Shown in pieces: positions 17,467 to 27,681 of a stretch of DNA of 64,000 nucleotides. Every line of letters begins with the position of its first letter. Position 1 is the stretch's first letter. The stretch comes from Symbiodinium natans (lineage: Eukaryota > Sar > Dinophyceae > Suessiales > Symbiodiniaceae). The translations under genes were made by a program, and so were the position numbers. The stretch is taken from positions 41,001 through 105,000 of the forward strand of contig CAJNDS010000521.1 in the NCBI GenBank assembly GCA_905221605.1. Reading direction: 5' to 3'. The notes under the pieces were generated by a model. The model did not search any database. It was not told the DNA's origin and worked only from the letters and a program-made list of their open reading frames with translations.

Positions 17467-18645
17467 TCACTCCTTGTGATCCCGGATGGGGTGCGGTTGG
17501 AAACACTTGCAACACAGGTGCTTGCGGGGGCACGTGGCGGCGGAACACTTGCACTTGTCCCCATGCAGATTGTAATCGAAACATAAGGGCTCACCCGTAG
17601 GAGCATTGGCCACACCACCTTTCTGGAGGATCTCTTTTGGGACGCGAGCGGTGAGGGAATACTTGCCGTTGCCTTTGCCACCCCCCTTGGGGCCACCCTT
17701 GATCTTTTTGTCTCCAGGCTCGAGCTTTCGCTTGAGCTCACGGCGCTCTTTGTTCCCATTGCCTTGCTTTTGTGGAAGCGGCATCAAGGCCATTGAGACA
17801 TGGTAGCTTTCAAGTGCCGAGATTAACGCATCATCCATCGGGAAGCTTCCGTCTGTGGCTGCGCGCGGTTGAACCCCCAGTTCAATCAGGCGGACAAACA
17901 CTTGTCGATCGGCTTCCACCAACTGAGCAACAGAGCAACGCGCAAAACCCGGAGGAGGCTCCCTGTGAAGATTGCTGAACAGGCGGGAGATGTACTTCTC
18001 GTAGGCATTGAAGGAGAGGCACTGAGCAAACACATAGGCAATGCCCCTGCGACGAAGTGCCTCTTGGACTTGCAACGCGCTATGAGTTGGCATACTCATG
18101 GCATCATCCGTTTCTTTGATCACCAGCTTGGAACTTTCAAGTTCCAGCTGGCGGGATGCACCTCGGGAGTGGGTGACTTCGTGCGTTCTTGAGACACAAC
18201 GATCAGGGCTGAGGTACTTCAGCTGGTTGGCAGATTCCTGCCTGACGCAGTCTTCCAAAACGCATCTCCCGGGTTCCATGCCTCCTTCAATGAGCACACC
18301 CGGAAGCCGACCCCTGAGGTGTTGCAAACGCCTGTCCCGTTCCGCCTCCGGCATTTTCCTGGAGGCTCCTTCTGGATCGGAAACTTGCAGGCGCAAGTCA
18401 GCCAACACCAAGGTTTGCGCTTCGAAGACTAGGCGGCGTACGCAGGCCTTGCCAGCCGCATTGGCTCCAGGCGTGGTAGTTGTGCAGAAGGCATTGAAGG
18501 CTGACTCAGGAATGACCTGGCCAGGCTGGCCCACAGCATAAGCCAGTTGTCCCAGGCTAGTGAACCCACCTAGCACATCATCGGGGCATTTGATCTCGCG
18601 GGCGCGCTGGATGAAGTGGGCCTCAGACTCAATCAAGGAAGACAT
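17467..18645 (-). CDS. Gag-like protein of the DIRS-like element
   Basis: This 392-residue frame starts MSSLIESEAHFIQRAREI. It contains GFTSLGQLAYAVGQPG, LIEGGMEPGRCVLEDCV and SALQVQEALRRRGIAYVFA, which I recall from a common dinoflagellate retroelement N-terminal region. A basic stretch (about 296-335, Lys/Gly-rich) precedes a Cys/His knuckle at the end: CFDYNLHGDKCKCSAATC then CCKCFQPHPIRDH. Basic region plus knuckle is the usual gag nucleic-acid-binding tail. The frame is intact. The start is the first Met, preceded by a 440-bp spacer to the recombinase gene. Confidence 0.7.
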   Translation of the reverse strand: MSSLIESEAHFIQRAREIKCPDDVLGGFTSLGQLAYAVGQPGQVIPESAFNAFCTTTTPGANAAGKACVRRLVFEAQTLVLADLRLQVSDPEGASRKMPEAERDRRLQHLRGRLPGVLIEGGMEPGRCVLEDCVRQESANQLKYLSPDRCVSRTHEVTHSRGASRQLELESSKLVIKETDDAMSMPTHSALQVQEALRRRGIAYVFAQCLSFNAYEKYISRLFSNLHREPPPGFARCSVAQLVEADRQVFVRLIELGVQPRAATDGSFPMDDALISALESYHVSMALMPLPQKQGNGNKERRELKRKLEPGDKKIKGGPKGGGKGNGKYSLTARVPKEILQKGGVANAPTGEPLCFDYNLHGDKCKCSAATCPRKHLCCKCFQPHPIRDHKE

Positions 18646-19085
18646 GGCACGGGAAACTACGCTGCTCAGTCGAAGAAGAAATCACACCTGATCACATCAA
18701 ATGCGCAACATGGTAGAAGACACAGCACAAACACCACACAACACTGTGCACCACAAGTAACATTGTCCGCTCTCTACTACTGCGAGCCTGGGGTTGAAAC
18801 ATCACATTCACAACCCAACACGCACATGCTGAATGCGTGGCCCCTGGGCCCCCATTGCCCATAAAGCCCCTTGGCTAGGCATTGGCACCATGTGCCACAA
18901 GGCTCATAAGGAACCATGTCCTTGCCTTGAATCCAACAATCCGACATCTAGTCGGCAACAGCACAAACTGCAGCTCACATTTCCTCACATTAGCCCATGG
19001 GCACACATGTCGCTACCATGTAGCAATCTCTTTTCTTCGCCATAGCGATCGGAAACGAACACAAACTTCCTCCAACCACACCGCA
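18646..19085. other. Spacer between gag-like gene and recombinase gene
   Basis: About 440 bp with no convincing frame on either strand. It is AC-rich on the plus strand (short CACAACAC-like runs) and contains a G/C-rich palindromic patch near 18840 (GGCCCCTGGGCCC). A DIRS-like element would have part of its terminal or split repeat here. I could not identify matching copies elsewhere in the window. Confidence 0.4.
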
Positions 19086-20285
19086 TCACAGGTTGCGCTT
19101 ACATGTGCGACACTCCGGATTCATAAGATCCTCCTCTGAAGGCAAGACATACATTGCCGTGCGCGGGCGCCCACACACAAGAATGTTGTCGCCATAGGCA
19201 TGGTGAAGAACTCCAGATCTGGAGTGTTTTACCCATGTACCAGTGCCTTGCACAGGGTTCACACTGGGAACAGCCGCCCGGTCGTCAACACGCACGGGGT
19301 CGCGCGAAGTTTGCGATTCACTTGACCCCGACGACTCACTCGAGCTATCGGAGGAAGATGACTCTTCTTCACCGGAGCTTTCAACCTTGATAGCAGGTGT
19401 CAAAGAGGCATTAAGGTTTGCCTGAGTTGACAACAAGCCCTTGCCCTGCATTGGCCCGCCCGGGGGAGGCGGCTGAGGAGGGAACGCCCACATTTGCCCC
19501 CGAGCTGCATCAGGAGAAAACTCAAGCTGTCTGATGGCATCCAAGACTGTTTCCATCTCCCGCACGGGCCCCATGCTTAGCTCAACAGAGTACACAGCTT
19601 CCGTTCCTTCAACAGCTGTGACATGCCTGCCCAAACAAGAGCGAACCTCCTTCTTGGATCCAGCCTTGCTGGTCCAAGAGATGCACGTTCTCTTCAAGCT
19701 GTGCGAGGACACAGCATTATCTCTAAGTGCGAGCCTCAAGAAAGTTGAAACTTCCCCCGACGTAATGGCCCTGCGAGCCAGCACCCCACTGGCTAGCGGT
19801 GGACGGAAAAGCGCAGCACCAACATGCCCTTGCAACAGAAGACCAACTTTCTCAAAGGCACACTTACATGATTCGAACCACTCATGATCCGAGATTCCAC
19901 GCAACGGAATCAAGATTGGGAGCAGCTGAGCGACCCTTCTGGCTGCCCTGGCAGTTTTATGCTGCTTGACCCGGATCACCACGTAGCCATCACGACCTTC
20001 TCCATCCACGTCAACGTATGCCACCTTGCGGAAATCAGATTGTCTAGCACGTGCATACAAGCACAAAAGGCAATATCCAGCAAAGGCCCGATCCCAATCC
20101 GAGGTACCTTGTCCATGCAACAGCGAATGAAGGATGCGAACTTGCGCCACGGTGAGTGGGGGCGCTTGCTTGAGGTCCCCAAGGTTAGCCAACATACGCT
20201 CGGCTGCACCAACACACTTGCGGCTTATTTTGTTAGGAATGTTAGTAACATCCATCACGAAATAAGCAAAACGCAAGGCGGACAA
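19086..20285 (-). pseudogene. Tyrosine recombinase, catalytic part (3' portion of a frameshifted gene)
   Basis: The tyrosine recombinase signature is complete: YARARQSDF (catalytic Arg), VKQHKTAR (Lys strand), SSHSLKRTCISW (H195-x-x-K/R), SCLGRHV (His221) and AVYSVE (Tyr232). These enzymes integrate circular DIRS, Ngaro or Crypton DNA without target duplication. Downstream of the catalytic part is an acidic Ser-rich stretch (about 300-325). The N-terminal half lies in the overlapping upstream frame (20255-21550). The two join by a shift near 20290, where WLAFLSALRFAYF continues the helix of the SAM-like domain. Confidence 0.8.
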
Positions 20286-21238
20286 GAATGCGAGCCATCC
20301 AGGAACTGCATGTACCTCCAGAACATGTCATCAGTGAAGGGGTCGAGGTTGGCACCAACAATGGTATCAAACCACCTCAGGAACGTGAGGATGCTACCTG
20401 CTCTCTTGGAGGCTGTTCCTGCGGCCCTCGACCCAATGCATGCCTCCAAAGCCTGTGGATCAACCTCGCACTCCGGGTGCATCTTGCGGTTTCTCTGCAT
20501 GATTACGATCCACTTATCAACTGCAAGCCTCACCGCTTTACGTTGCTGGGCATCAACGTCCACATCGGAGAGGACCTTGAAAACAGTTGACGCAAGGTCT
20601 CCAGGCACGAACGGCTCCTGCGGTTCATCCAAGGAGGCGAATGGATTACACGGAGGCGATTGAGGAGTCCAGACTTCCGCCTCACGCATTGAAAGGGGTG
20701 GCATTTTAAGCTCCGAAGACACCGAGGACTCACCAAAGATTGCACTAACAGCAGGCAGCTCCCACGGCAACACAACGTCAGACAAGCCCCCATCCGCTAA
20801 ACGTACAAAGTTGTCGGCAAATACATCACCCACGGCGCGTGCCACTTTTGCTGGAGGCTCGCTAACAGTAAGTTTCTCAGTCTCGGCTAACTGAGAGTCT
20901 TCCCCAGTGGCGTCATGTTCTGCTGACTGACTCAACAGATCATCACGCGCACATGACCGGCATGAGGTATGCTCAGAGCTGAGCTCAGACATGTCAGGGT
21001 TGACGTCAACCATAAAATCTTCCACCGCCGAGACAGGGGAGTTTTCATCTCCCCAATCTAGGGCTTCCGCATCCGACGGCCTTGGCAACACCAACAACGG
21101 CCCAGAGGACTGCACGCTAGACCCAAAGGGGGGCAATTCGAGGTGAGCGATAGGAAGGACTGGCGGTCCATCATCTTCGCTGACATGGCCGACCGAAAAA
21201 TCATCCCCCTCTATATCCGGCAGACCCTCTGCAGACAT
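20255..21238 (-). pseudogene. Tyrosine recombinase, N-terminal part (5' portion of the frameshifted gene)
   Basis: The frame is open back to 21550, but the Met at 21236-21238, followed by SAEGLPDIEGDDF, is a better start than the first one because the upstream part looks non-coding. An acidic N-terminal region of about 200 residues precedes RKAVRLAVDKWIVIM and SKRAGSILTFLRWFD, which form the core-binding (SAM-like) domain of a tyrosine recombinase. The frame ends in an unrelated tail after FLDGS, where the next frame takes over. One indel explains the break. Confidence 0.65.
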
Positions 21239-21809
21239 GTCAGCAGCAAGAAGGCAGTCAACCTTGCAGAGGAAGGAGTTGGCGGTAACACGACTGCACC
21301 CAATGGGCAGCAGCACTGAACTGGTTCCAGTCAGACACCGTGAGGCAGAGAAGGAACCTGGCCCCTTCACTCCGACTAACGAGGAGGCCACGGAAGCTGG
21401 GTTCAACAATGTAGCTGAAAATATCAGGCGGCGCCTCAAGGCGGCGTTGAAGGGCAGGCACGTGATAGTGCAGGGGTCGAATGCGAACAGGCGCAAAGAC
21501 AAAGGATGGCACAGGCACTCGAAAGTCGTCTGATGACGACGTGGATGCACTGGATGCTGAAAGGTCCATCCACCCCCCCGATCACGGGGAAGCTTGCACG
21601 AAACTAAAGTCTTAGCACCTGGTTCAGAGCCACTAGACTAGAAAGCGGCCTCGAGCCTTCTCAAAATTTTTCACTGAGCTGTGGAGCCAGCGCTGCACCC
21701 ACAGAGCTCCAGCAAACGCATTTGCAAATTGTCGTTCGCAATACCAGGCATGTCAAGCATCAGAATCTTTTGGGTTACAAAACCAAGAACAAACGGCACA
21801 CCGTTTTTC

Positions 21810-23396
21810 TTAGAGACATTTGGAAGCAATCGATAAAACACCATTCGCTCGCGAACAGTAAGCTTCCTCCAGCTGCCGGAGGGGGCCACTAAGGGTGTCT
21901 CTTGAGTAAGCTAATGTACTCAAAGCTCCAGTCGAATGATGTGACAAGAGTGTCTGTGTTTCGCCCACAATGCCGTATTTGCTCAACCAGCCAAGAGCAG
22001 TGTGTTTCAAGGAATGTGTGGTAACCCTCGCTGTTGAGGGGTCGCGGTTCCTTAGCAGTCCCGTCAGCCAGTTGGAGGCCTCGGCGGAGTCGATGGACCT
22101 CTGCAGCCAGGCACCATCTGGGGCGGTGGCCGGTAGTAAAGGGCCTACAGGGGTCTTCGAGAGCACGGCAGCCACCTTCTGCCGTTCTTTGGCCCACACC
22201 ACCTTCGGGTGGACCCCCCGAACTGGAGCCACGAGGGGCATGAACAACGAGAGTTTCTTCTTCTTGTTGGACTGTTTCACCTCTCTGGCCCTGCCTTCCA
22301 GAAAACCACAAATCCCGGGGCCAATTTCCAGAAAATCGAACTCCAAGGATGGCACGTGCCTGATGTCCGACCAACGGTTCCTGCTGAAGATCTGAAACAG
22401 GAACACTCCTGCTGCAAATCGATCAACAACGTGGAGCTCAGCGTTCCCAACACACTCTTCCAGAAATCTAACTTCAAGCACTGTTAGGTCCCGGGCTTGA
22501 TGTGTGGGCTCGTGCTCGCCTGCCGCTCGGTCTGCCAAGCCTCGGACCCTGGGGGAGATGGAATTCTCCACATCTGGAATGGAAAGCACAAATTTCACAA
22601 ACTTCAACGCTTGTACCACGCTCTGAGGTGCCAGCTTGCCCTTTTTCCTGTGGGATATCTCTCTGCAGAACTTGTAAACCGCTTCCTCTGATGGGAGAAG
22701 GGGTTCCTCCACAGAGGTCCCTTGCACATCTGCCTGTTTTTGAAGCCAACGAAACAGCCTCAACAAGGTCGATGCACGCTTCTGGATTGTGTGTGGTGAT
22801 TTCAATCCAAACATGTCACGAAGGGACAATATCTTCTCCTCTTCGTCCAATTCTTGTAATGTTTTGGCAAAACTGGTGGACGGGGAGGCCTCGAACAGCT
22901 GTTTCCACATCTGCATGTTCTTCAACCACATGCCTGCAACAGCCTCCTCAAAAGGTTCATCTTTCTTTTTGCACTTGATCACTTTGCAGAAAACGTTGGC
23001 TCCCGGTGAGGAGCTGAAGACACCTGCGATTGGCGTCTTGTCTTTGTCTTGCAAAACGCTGGGACCTGGTGTAGACGATAGTTCGGCTTCATCCACATTG
23101 ACAAGAACCCTGGGCTCTGGCCAGTCCAGTGACACCACTGGTCCAGGTGCGAAGATATCCCTGAAAATTCCTTGTTCCCAGGGAAGTTGCACATTCGGTG
23201 GTCCTGCAGAAATCAGGACCTGAGCAACACGATGCTGGTTAACTTCTTGGCCTTCCGACTTCCGGTGCTCGTAGGTGACCAGCCATCTGGGGCTTGAACC
23301 AAAAATGACCCAAAGCTTCCCGATACCCGCATCAATAGAAACATGTGAAGGAAACAAAATCCCTGTTGCGAACATGATGACAAAGCAAAAGTTCAC
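21810..23396 (-). CDS. Second tyrosine recombinase of a DIRS/Crypton-like element
   Basis: This is a 528-residue intact frame. The N-terminal half contains SPHTIQKRASTLLRLFRWLQ (core-binding domain). The catalytic half has FSRNRWSDIRH (Arg), a Lys-rich strand REVKQSNKKKKLS, TTHSLKHTALGW (His/Lys), LLSHHSTGA (His) and LAYSRD (nucleophile Tyr). It differs from the neighbouring recombinase at most positions, so it comes from a different element family, or the region holds two nested elements. Its first residues (a hydrophobic run) may be non-coding, and a later Met could be used. Confidence 0.75.
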   Translation of the reverse strand: MNFCFVIMFATGILFPSHVSIDAGIGKLWVIFGSSPRWLVTYEHRKSEGQEVNQHRVAQVLISAGPPNVQLPWEQGIFRDIFAPGPVVSLDWPEPRVLVNVDEAELSSTPGPSVLQDKDKTPIAGVFSSSPGANVFCKVIKCKKKDEPFEEAVAGMWLKNMQMWKQLFEASPSTSFAKTLQELDEEEKILSLRDMFGLKSPHTIQKRASTLLRLFRWLQKQADVQGTSVEEPLLPSEEAVYKFCREISHRKKGKLAPQSVVQALKFVKFVLSIPDVENSISPRVRGLADRAAGEHEPTHQARDLTVLEVRFLEECVGNAELHVVDRFAAGVFLFQIFSRNRWSDIRHVPSLEFDFLEIGPGICGFLEGRAREVKQSNKKKKLSLFMPLVAPVRGVHPKVVWAKERQKVAAVLSKTPVGPLLPATAPDGAWLQRSIDSAEASNWLTGLLRNRDPSTARVTTHSLKHTALGWLSKYGIVGETQTLLSHHSTGALSTLAYSRDTLSGPLRQLEEAYCSRANGVLSIASKCL

Positions 23397-23399
23397 TCA

Positions 23400-25690
23400 C
23401 CCTGTCAGTACGGGACACTCTTTTATCGCTCCCGACGAGCTCATATCAAGGCTCAATGTTTCAGCTCTTGGCTCAGATTGGCCAGGCTACGGACTCAAAA
23501 GCAGGTGGTCCCCTGACCGCGCGCTGCCTGCATCTCGGCAGGCAGCATTCAGTGCCTGCATGCCCCCCTCCACCTGGGGCGTGTTCTCCTGCAGGAGCCC
23601 TTCCATCGAGAAGATGACGTCCCTTCCTTTGGCTCTTGCACCTTGGAGATTGAGGCTTTGATACCTTCAAAGCCGGAGTCGTTGCAGACCCCTCGGCCGC
23701 TGAATCCGTACGACGGGAAGTCGCCGTCCGTGAAGTCTCCCGGGGTATCTCCCCAAACAAACTAACATGCTTCACAGACACAAACCACGCAGCCGAGACA
23801 GTGCGAATGCAAGCACTGATTGCTCGTGCCTTCCGTCCCTTAGCGTCTCTGTTGTCAGGGCAGGACGGACACGCTGAACTCTCTTGCTTGGCCATCGGCT
23901 CACGAGGAGGGCACTCCAGGTCCCCACATCAAGATGCCTGGACGGGGCGTGAACTGCACATGCTGAGTCTTGATTCTGCTGCGGAGAAACGTATAGACAA
24001 GGGTACCTTCACACCCACTAAAAGAGAGACAAGAAAGGGGTCGCAAAGACTCCGAGAGAAAACAAAAAGCAAGACGCAAAGGAAAGAGCCAGCATGCCAG
24101 CTCCGCAGCCAGGATTTTACTGGTGCCAAGTGCCGACTGCGGCCTTGGCGTGGCGTCCGGCCCAGACCAGGCATCCCTCCTTCCTGCACAGAAGGGAGTC
24201 GAGGTCTTGGAAGGATTCCTCCCGGTGGCAAGAACAGGCCACCCCATGGAAGAGCCAGCAGTCTTCATGGGGCAAATGTTGGGGGCATTCCAAGAACTAC
24301 GGCTCCAGCAGCTCGTGGCAGGGCTCTGGTGGGAATCGGCGTGAGAAGTGACAAGAAGGCTGGAACAAGTGGCCCAACTGAGCAAAAGCCGGCCAAGGAG
24401 CAGTACGAACAAGGGGCTGCCCCCAAGGAGGAGGAGCCGGAGATTCTTCTCGAGCCAGCTATGGCTGGGATTTTTGGCGCCCGGCAGCAGGGGCCACCTG
24501 AGAGGCCCGACTCTGCGTTCAACGTTGCGGAGGCGACGGAGGAGGAACGCTCGCGCCCCCAAGTGCGCCGAGAACTGCTGCGTGAAGGCAGCTTGCGGAG
24601 CTGGTGGAACGGAAGGACGTCCGAGGCCTGATTGACGGAACCTTGGTGGATGAGTACCGCGATCGGTTGATGCTGGACATGCCAAGTACAAGAATCCCAC
24701 CAAGGTGCCGCAGCCGATTGTCGAGCGATGTGCATGCTTGTTCGCCTGAAGTGCTGTGCTTTCGCACGAAGATGACAGGGCCATCTTTCCTTGGAGCCCG
24801 CAAACCATCGCTACACGATGACAATGTCCCACGGTTTGCCGTGGACGGCAGCCATGGGTGTGGGCGAGTATGTTGGAACTTTGCAGACACCCACATTCTC
24901 AACTGTACACTGCTGCACTTCAGGCCAACATTCAATGCACACATTGAGTGTGCTTCATACGTAGGCCGTGACGACAGCCAAAACCGGCAAGGGCCGACAA
25001 GAGGTGCAAAGGCACCGATTAGTCGTCTAGTCGAGATGAGAGGATTCTCTCGAAAACAGAAAGATTGCAGGCTGCTATCGACTCAGAGGACAAAGCTTCC
25101 AAACTTGGTTCCCTGCAAGATAAAATTTCTTGACCTGACGTGTACAACTCTCGCAATTGACAAAAACAGATACCAGCTGCAGAAGTTCTGAAACCGAAGA
25201 CACTCGCTCCCTTAAATTGCGTCCTGGCTCAAACAAAACGCACACATGCTCCAAGAAAACTTGAGAACAGCAAGGCAACTCGGCTTTCAAAACCAAGCGT
25301 AAATGAAGGCTCCAAACGCCATCAACCTTCTGTGAGGCTCCCACTCTTCCCACCAGGCCGCAGGATGCTAATCCCCCAGCACACTTGGCTGAAGGCAGAA
25401 AAATTTCCCAACCTCTCTTACAACGGGTTGTAATGAGGGCTGTGGCCTTTCTTTGTTAAGCCGAAAAAATTTCTGATTCGGAGAATTCGAAATTTTTCTC
25501 TTTTGCAGCACAATTGCCAAAATTAACATTACTGGAGGTTGAACATTCCATTCTTAACAAAGAGTCCATTATCAGGCATCCAACCCATGATACGGACCTT
25601 GATGGAAAGCCTGTAAGCCTGCCACAGCTTTGTTCGGAAAATCACACTCCTCCAGAATTGCCTTCCATAACAAGAGTTCTTGCCATTGGA
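23400..25690. other. Unassigned stretch with overlapping antisense frames
   Basis: Long frames exist on both strands (plus 23801-24631, minus 23900-24832), but I could not decide which, if any, is coding. A short plus-strand piece near 24590-24700 (LAELVERKDVRGLIDGTLVD) looks protein-like and could be a gag remnant. The last 500 bp become AT-richer and hold no frame I can support. Confidence 0.3.
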
Positions 25691-25692
25691 GC

Positions 25693-25895
25693 TTGTGCCC
25701 CCGTGCGGTGTAGACCATTGGTCCACACACGCATGCAAGTACTTTACTGCAACCCTCTTATAACAAGCTAAAGCATATATGCTTCAGCATCACAGAGTCA
25801 CGCTTCTTCTTTTTCTTAAGAGGCTCTGGGGTAGGTCGCAGTAAAGAACTTGCATGCGTGTGTGGACCAACGGTTTTACACCGCACGGGGGCACA
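25693..25895. repeat. Imperfect inverted repeat with 58-bp arms
   Basis: The left arm 25693-25750 (TGTGCCCCCGTGCGGTGTAG...) is nearly the reverse complement of the right arm 25838-25895, with only a few mismatches. The loop is 87 bp. The arms include GCATGCAAGT/ACTTGCATGC. It could be a hairpin, the remains of a foldback transposon or the tips of a MITE. No target duplication is obvious. Confidence 0.8.
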
Positions 25896-27127
25896 TGAGC
25901 CTTATGGAAGCATGTCAAACTTTAGAGGATTTCCCTTTGACAGAATTGCCACACTCTTGGAACATTGGGTTAGAACTTTTCTTTCAAACAAGCTTGGGGC
26001 CTGAAACGCGACATTATGGCCATTACCACGGCCTGCTCCACTGGCTCTACCTTTAGCATCTGCGTTTTCACCTATGCAAAGGCAGTAGACTTGGAAAAAA
26101 AGTGGTGTCGTTTTGGAGGGAAGGCAAGTCCTGCGCCCAACGAAGGGGAGAAGGCATCCCGCACTGTGTGTATGTGCGTGTTCGTGTGCTGTGTGTCTGT
26201 TGTTTGTCCTGCACAGCCTGTAGATGGTGTTACGACATGTCGTACACCGGCGGGGATGCTATGCAGACACTGCGGCATGGTTTCCGTGCTGAAGGTGCGG
26301 CTTGGCTGCGCCGAAAGTCTCGCTTTTTATGCTTTATGTTCTTGCTTCTTTGTTCTGCAAAGTTTGTGTGTTTCTGCCCTTTGAACACCTTATGTGCAAA
26401 GGAAAAGATGTTTTCACTTGATTTCAACCCAGGGCTTAAAACTGCTGGCGGTAGAAGAGCAAGCTGCCAGGAGGTCTCCATCCAACCCCGGAAGGCCCCT
26501 GTCAAAAGTAGGTGGTGAGTGGCGGCGAGGTCCGAGCGTGCACGAAGCACGGAGGAGGGAAGCGGCAAAGAGTGGTTGTCACGCCCACTGGAAGATGCCA
26601 TGCATCTTGCCACACCACTAGAGACAGCAATATCCGAACATTGCATCCTTGTGCCGAGTGCCGCAACCGCTTTGCCAGCCAGCAGAGCTTGTGCATGGGT
26701 GTGTGTTTGACAATCCTGTACTATGCACCCCGAAAGCGTTGACTGTGGAGCAGTCATAACTCCGAAGGAATGAGCATTCATTCGGATGGTAACTAGGCCA
26801 TCCCAATCTTCACAAGTACGGGTGTCAGTGACCAAGTGTGCAACACATCTCCTGATGTGTCAGGGCGTCCGCTTGCGTCAGTCAAGCAGTCATGCAGCCT
26901 GGCATGACATGCGTAGTTCAGTTTGTAGATGTAGGTGTACAGTTGATACTTGCTTGAGCCCAAGGTCCGTCACAAACGTGCATCATGTTGATGATTGAGG
27001 TTGATGCAAACACGTTGCAGCCAAGAGGGCAAGGGGTGATCAACATTTTCTCCCATACCGTGAACCATATTTTGCTTGAACAGAATATGACTTTTGGACC
27101 TTGTAGGAGTAGCGTCTTGAACTGAGA
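25896..27127. other. No recognised gene
   Basis: Frames of up to 201 codons occur on the minus strand (26230-26835) and 138 on the plus strand, but they overlap and show no motif. Near 26165-26210 there is a TG-rich low-complexity patch. I see nothing else. Confidence 0.4.
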
Positions 27128-27508
27128 TCATGATGCGACATTCAGGCTCAGAATCGAGTTGCAAAAGGTCGTGAGTTTGTTCACCTTGCCTGTTTCATTC
27201 TCGACGATCCACACGACAAAGAAAGGCCTGCAAACTCCGTCCTCGCACTGCACAAGGGTGGTCTCACACTTCAACATGCCGACTCCTTCTACCACGGGAA
27301 TGCAACCGTTCTCATCCTCGTCCAACAAACCATGTACTATTGTGAACCAAACGGCCCATGTGATCTGATGCGGATTCGTCTCCTCGTAAGAATCATGGTC
27401 TGCTCTGCTCTGAATGCTGTTTGGTACCCAATCATCTGCAAAACCTACATGTGAAATACCCCCACACCACCGGACATAGTCTCTCAGTGTCAAATCTAGG
27501 ATCCACAA
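27128..27508 (-). CDS. Possible pol fragment after the gag relic
   Basis: A 126-codon frame of natural composition lies downstream of the gag relic on the same strand. It starts WILDLTLRDYV, which could be a worn aspartic-protease-type opening (WILDSG in Ty1/copia elements), but the active DSG is absent. Its position fits a protease segment. The assignment is weak, and it may instead be a shadow frame. Confidence 0.25.
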   Translation of the reverse strand: MWILDLTLRDYVRWCGGISHVGFADDWVPNSIQSRADHDSYEETNPHQITWAVWFTIVHGLLDEDENGCIPVVEGVGMLKCETTLVQCEDGVCRPFFVVWIVENETGKVNKLTTFCNSILSLNVAS

Positions 27509-27681
27509 TGGGCCTTCTGCATCGGCTACGCTACGAGGGCATCCAAATCATTCTGCGAGCCTTCCGAAATCTCCGTGTTATCGCCGGAATCAGCCTCAGG
27601 GAAAAACACATGCTCAACATCGGACCACTCTGGTGCTGGGGCCTCAGCATGCATTGCGCTTCATCTTCCATATAAGATTCC

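Noticed and set aside
23801-24832. Overlapping long frames on opposite strands (276 and 310 codons)
   Set aside because: Neither has a motif I recognise and composition does not separate them, so I did not call a gene.
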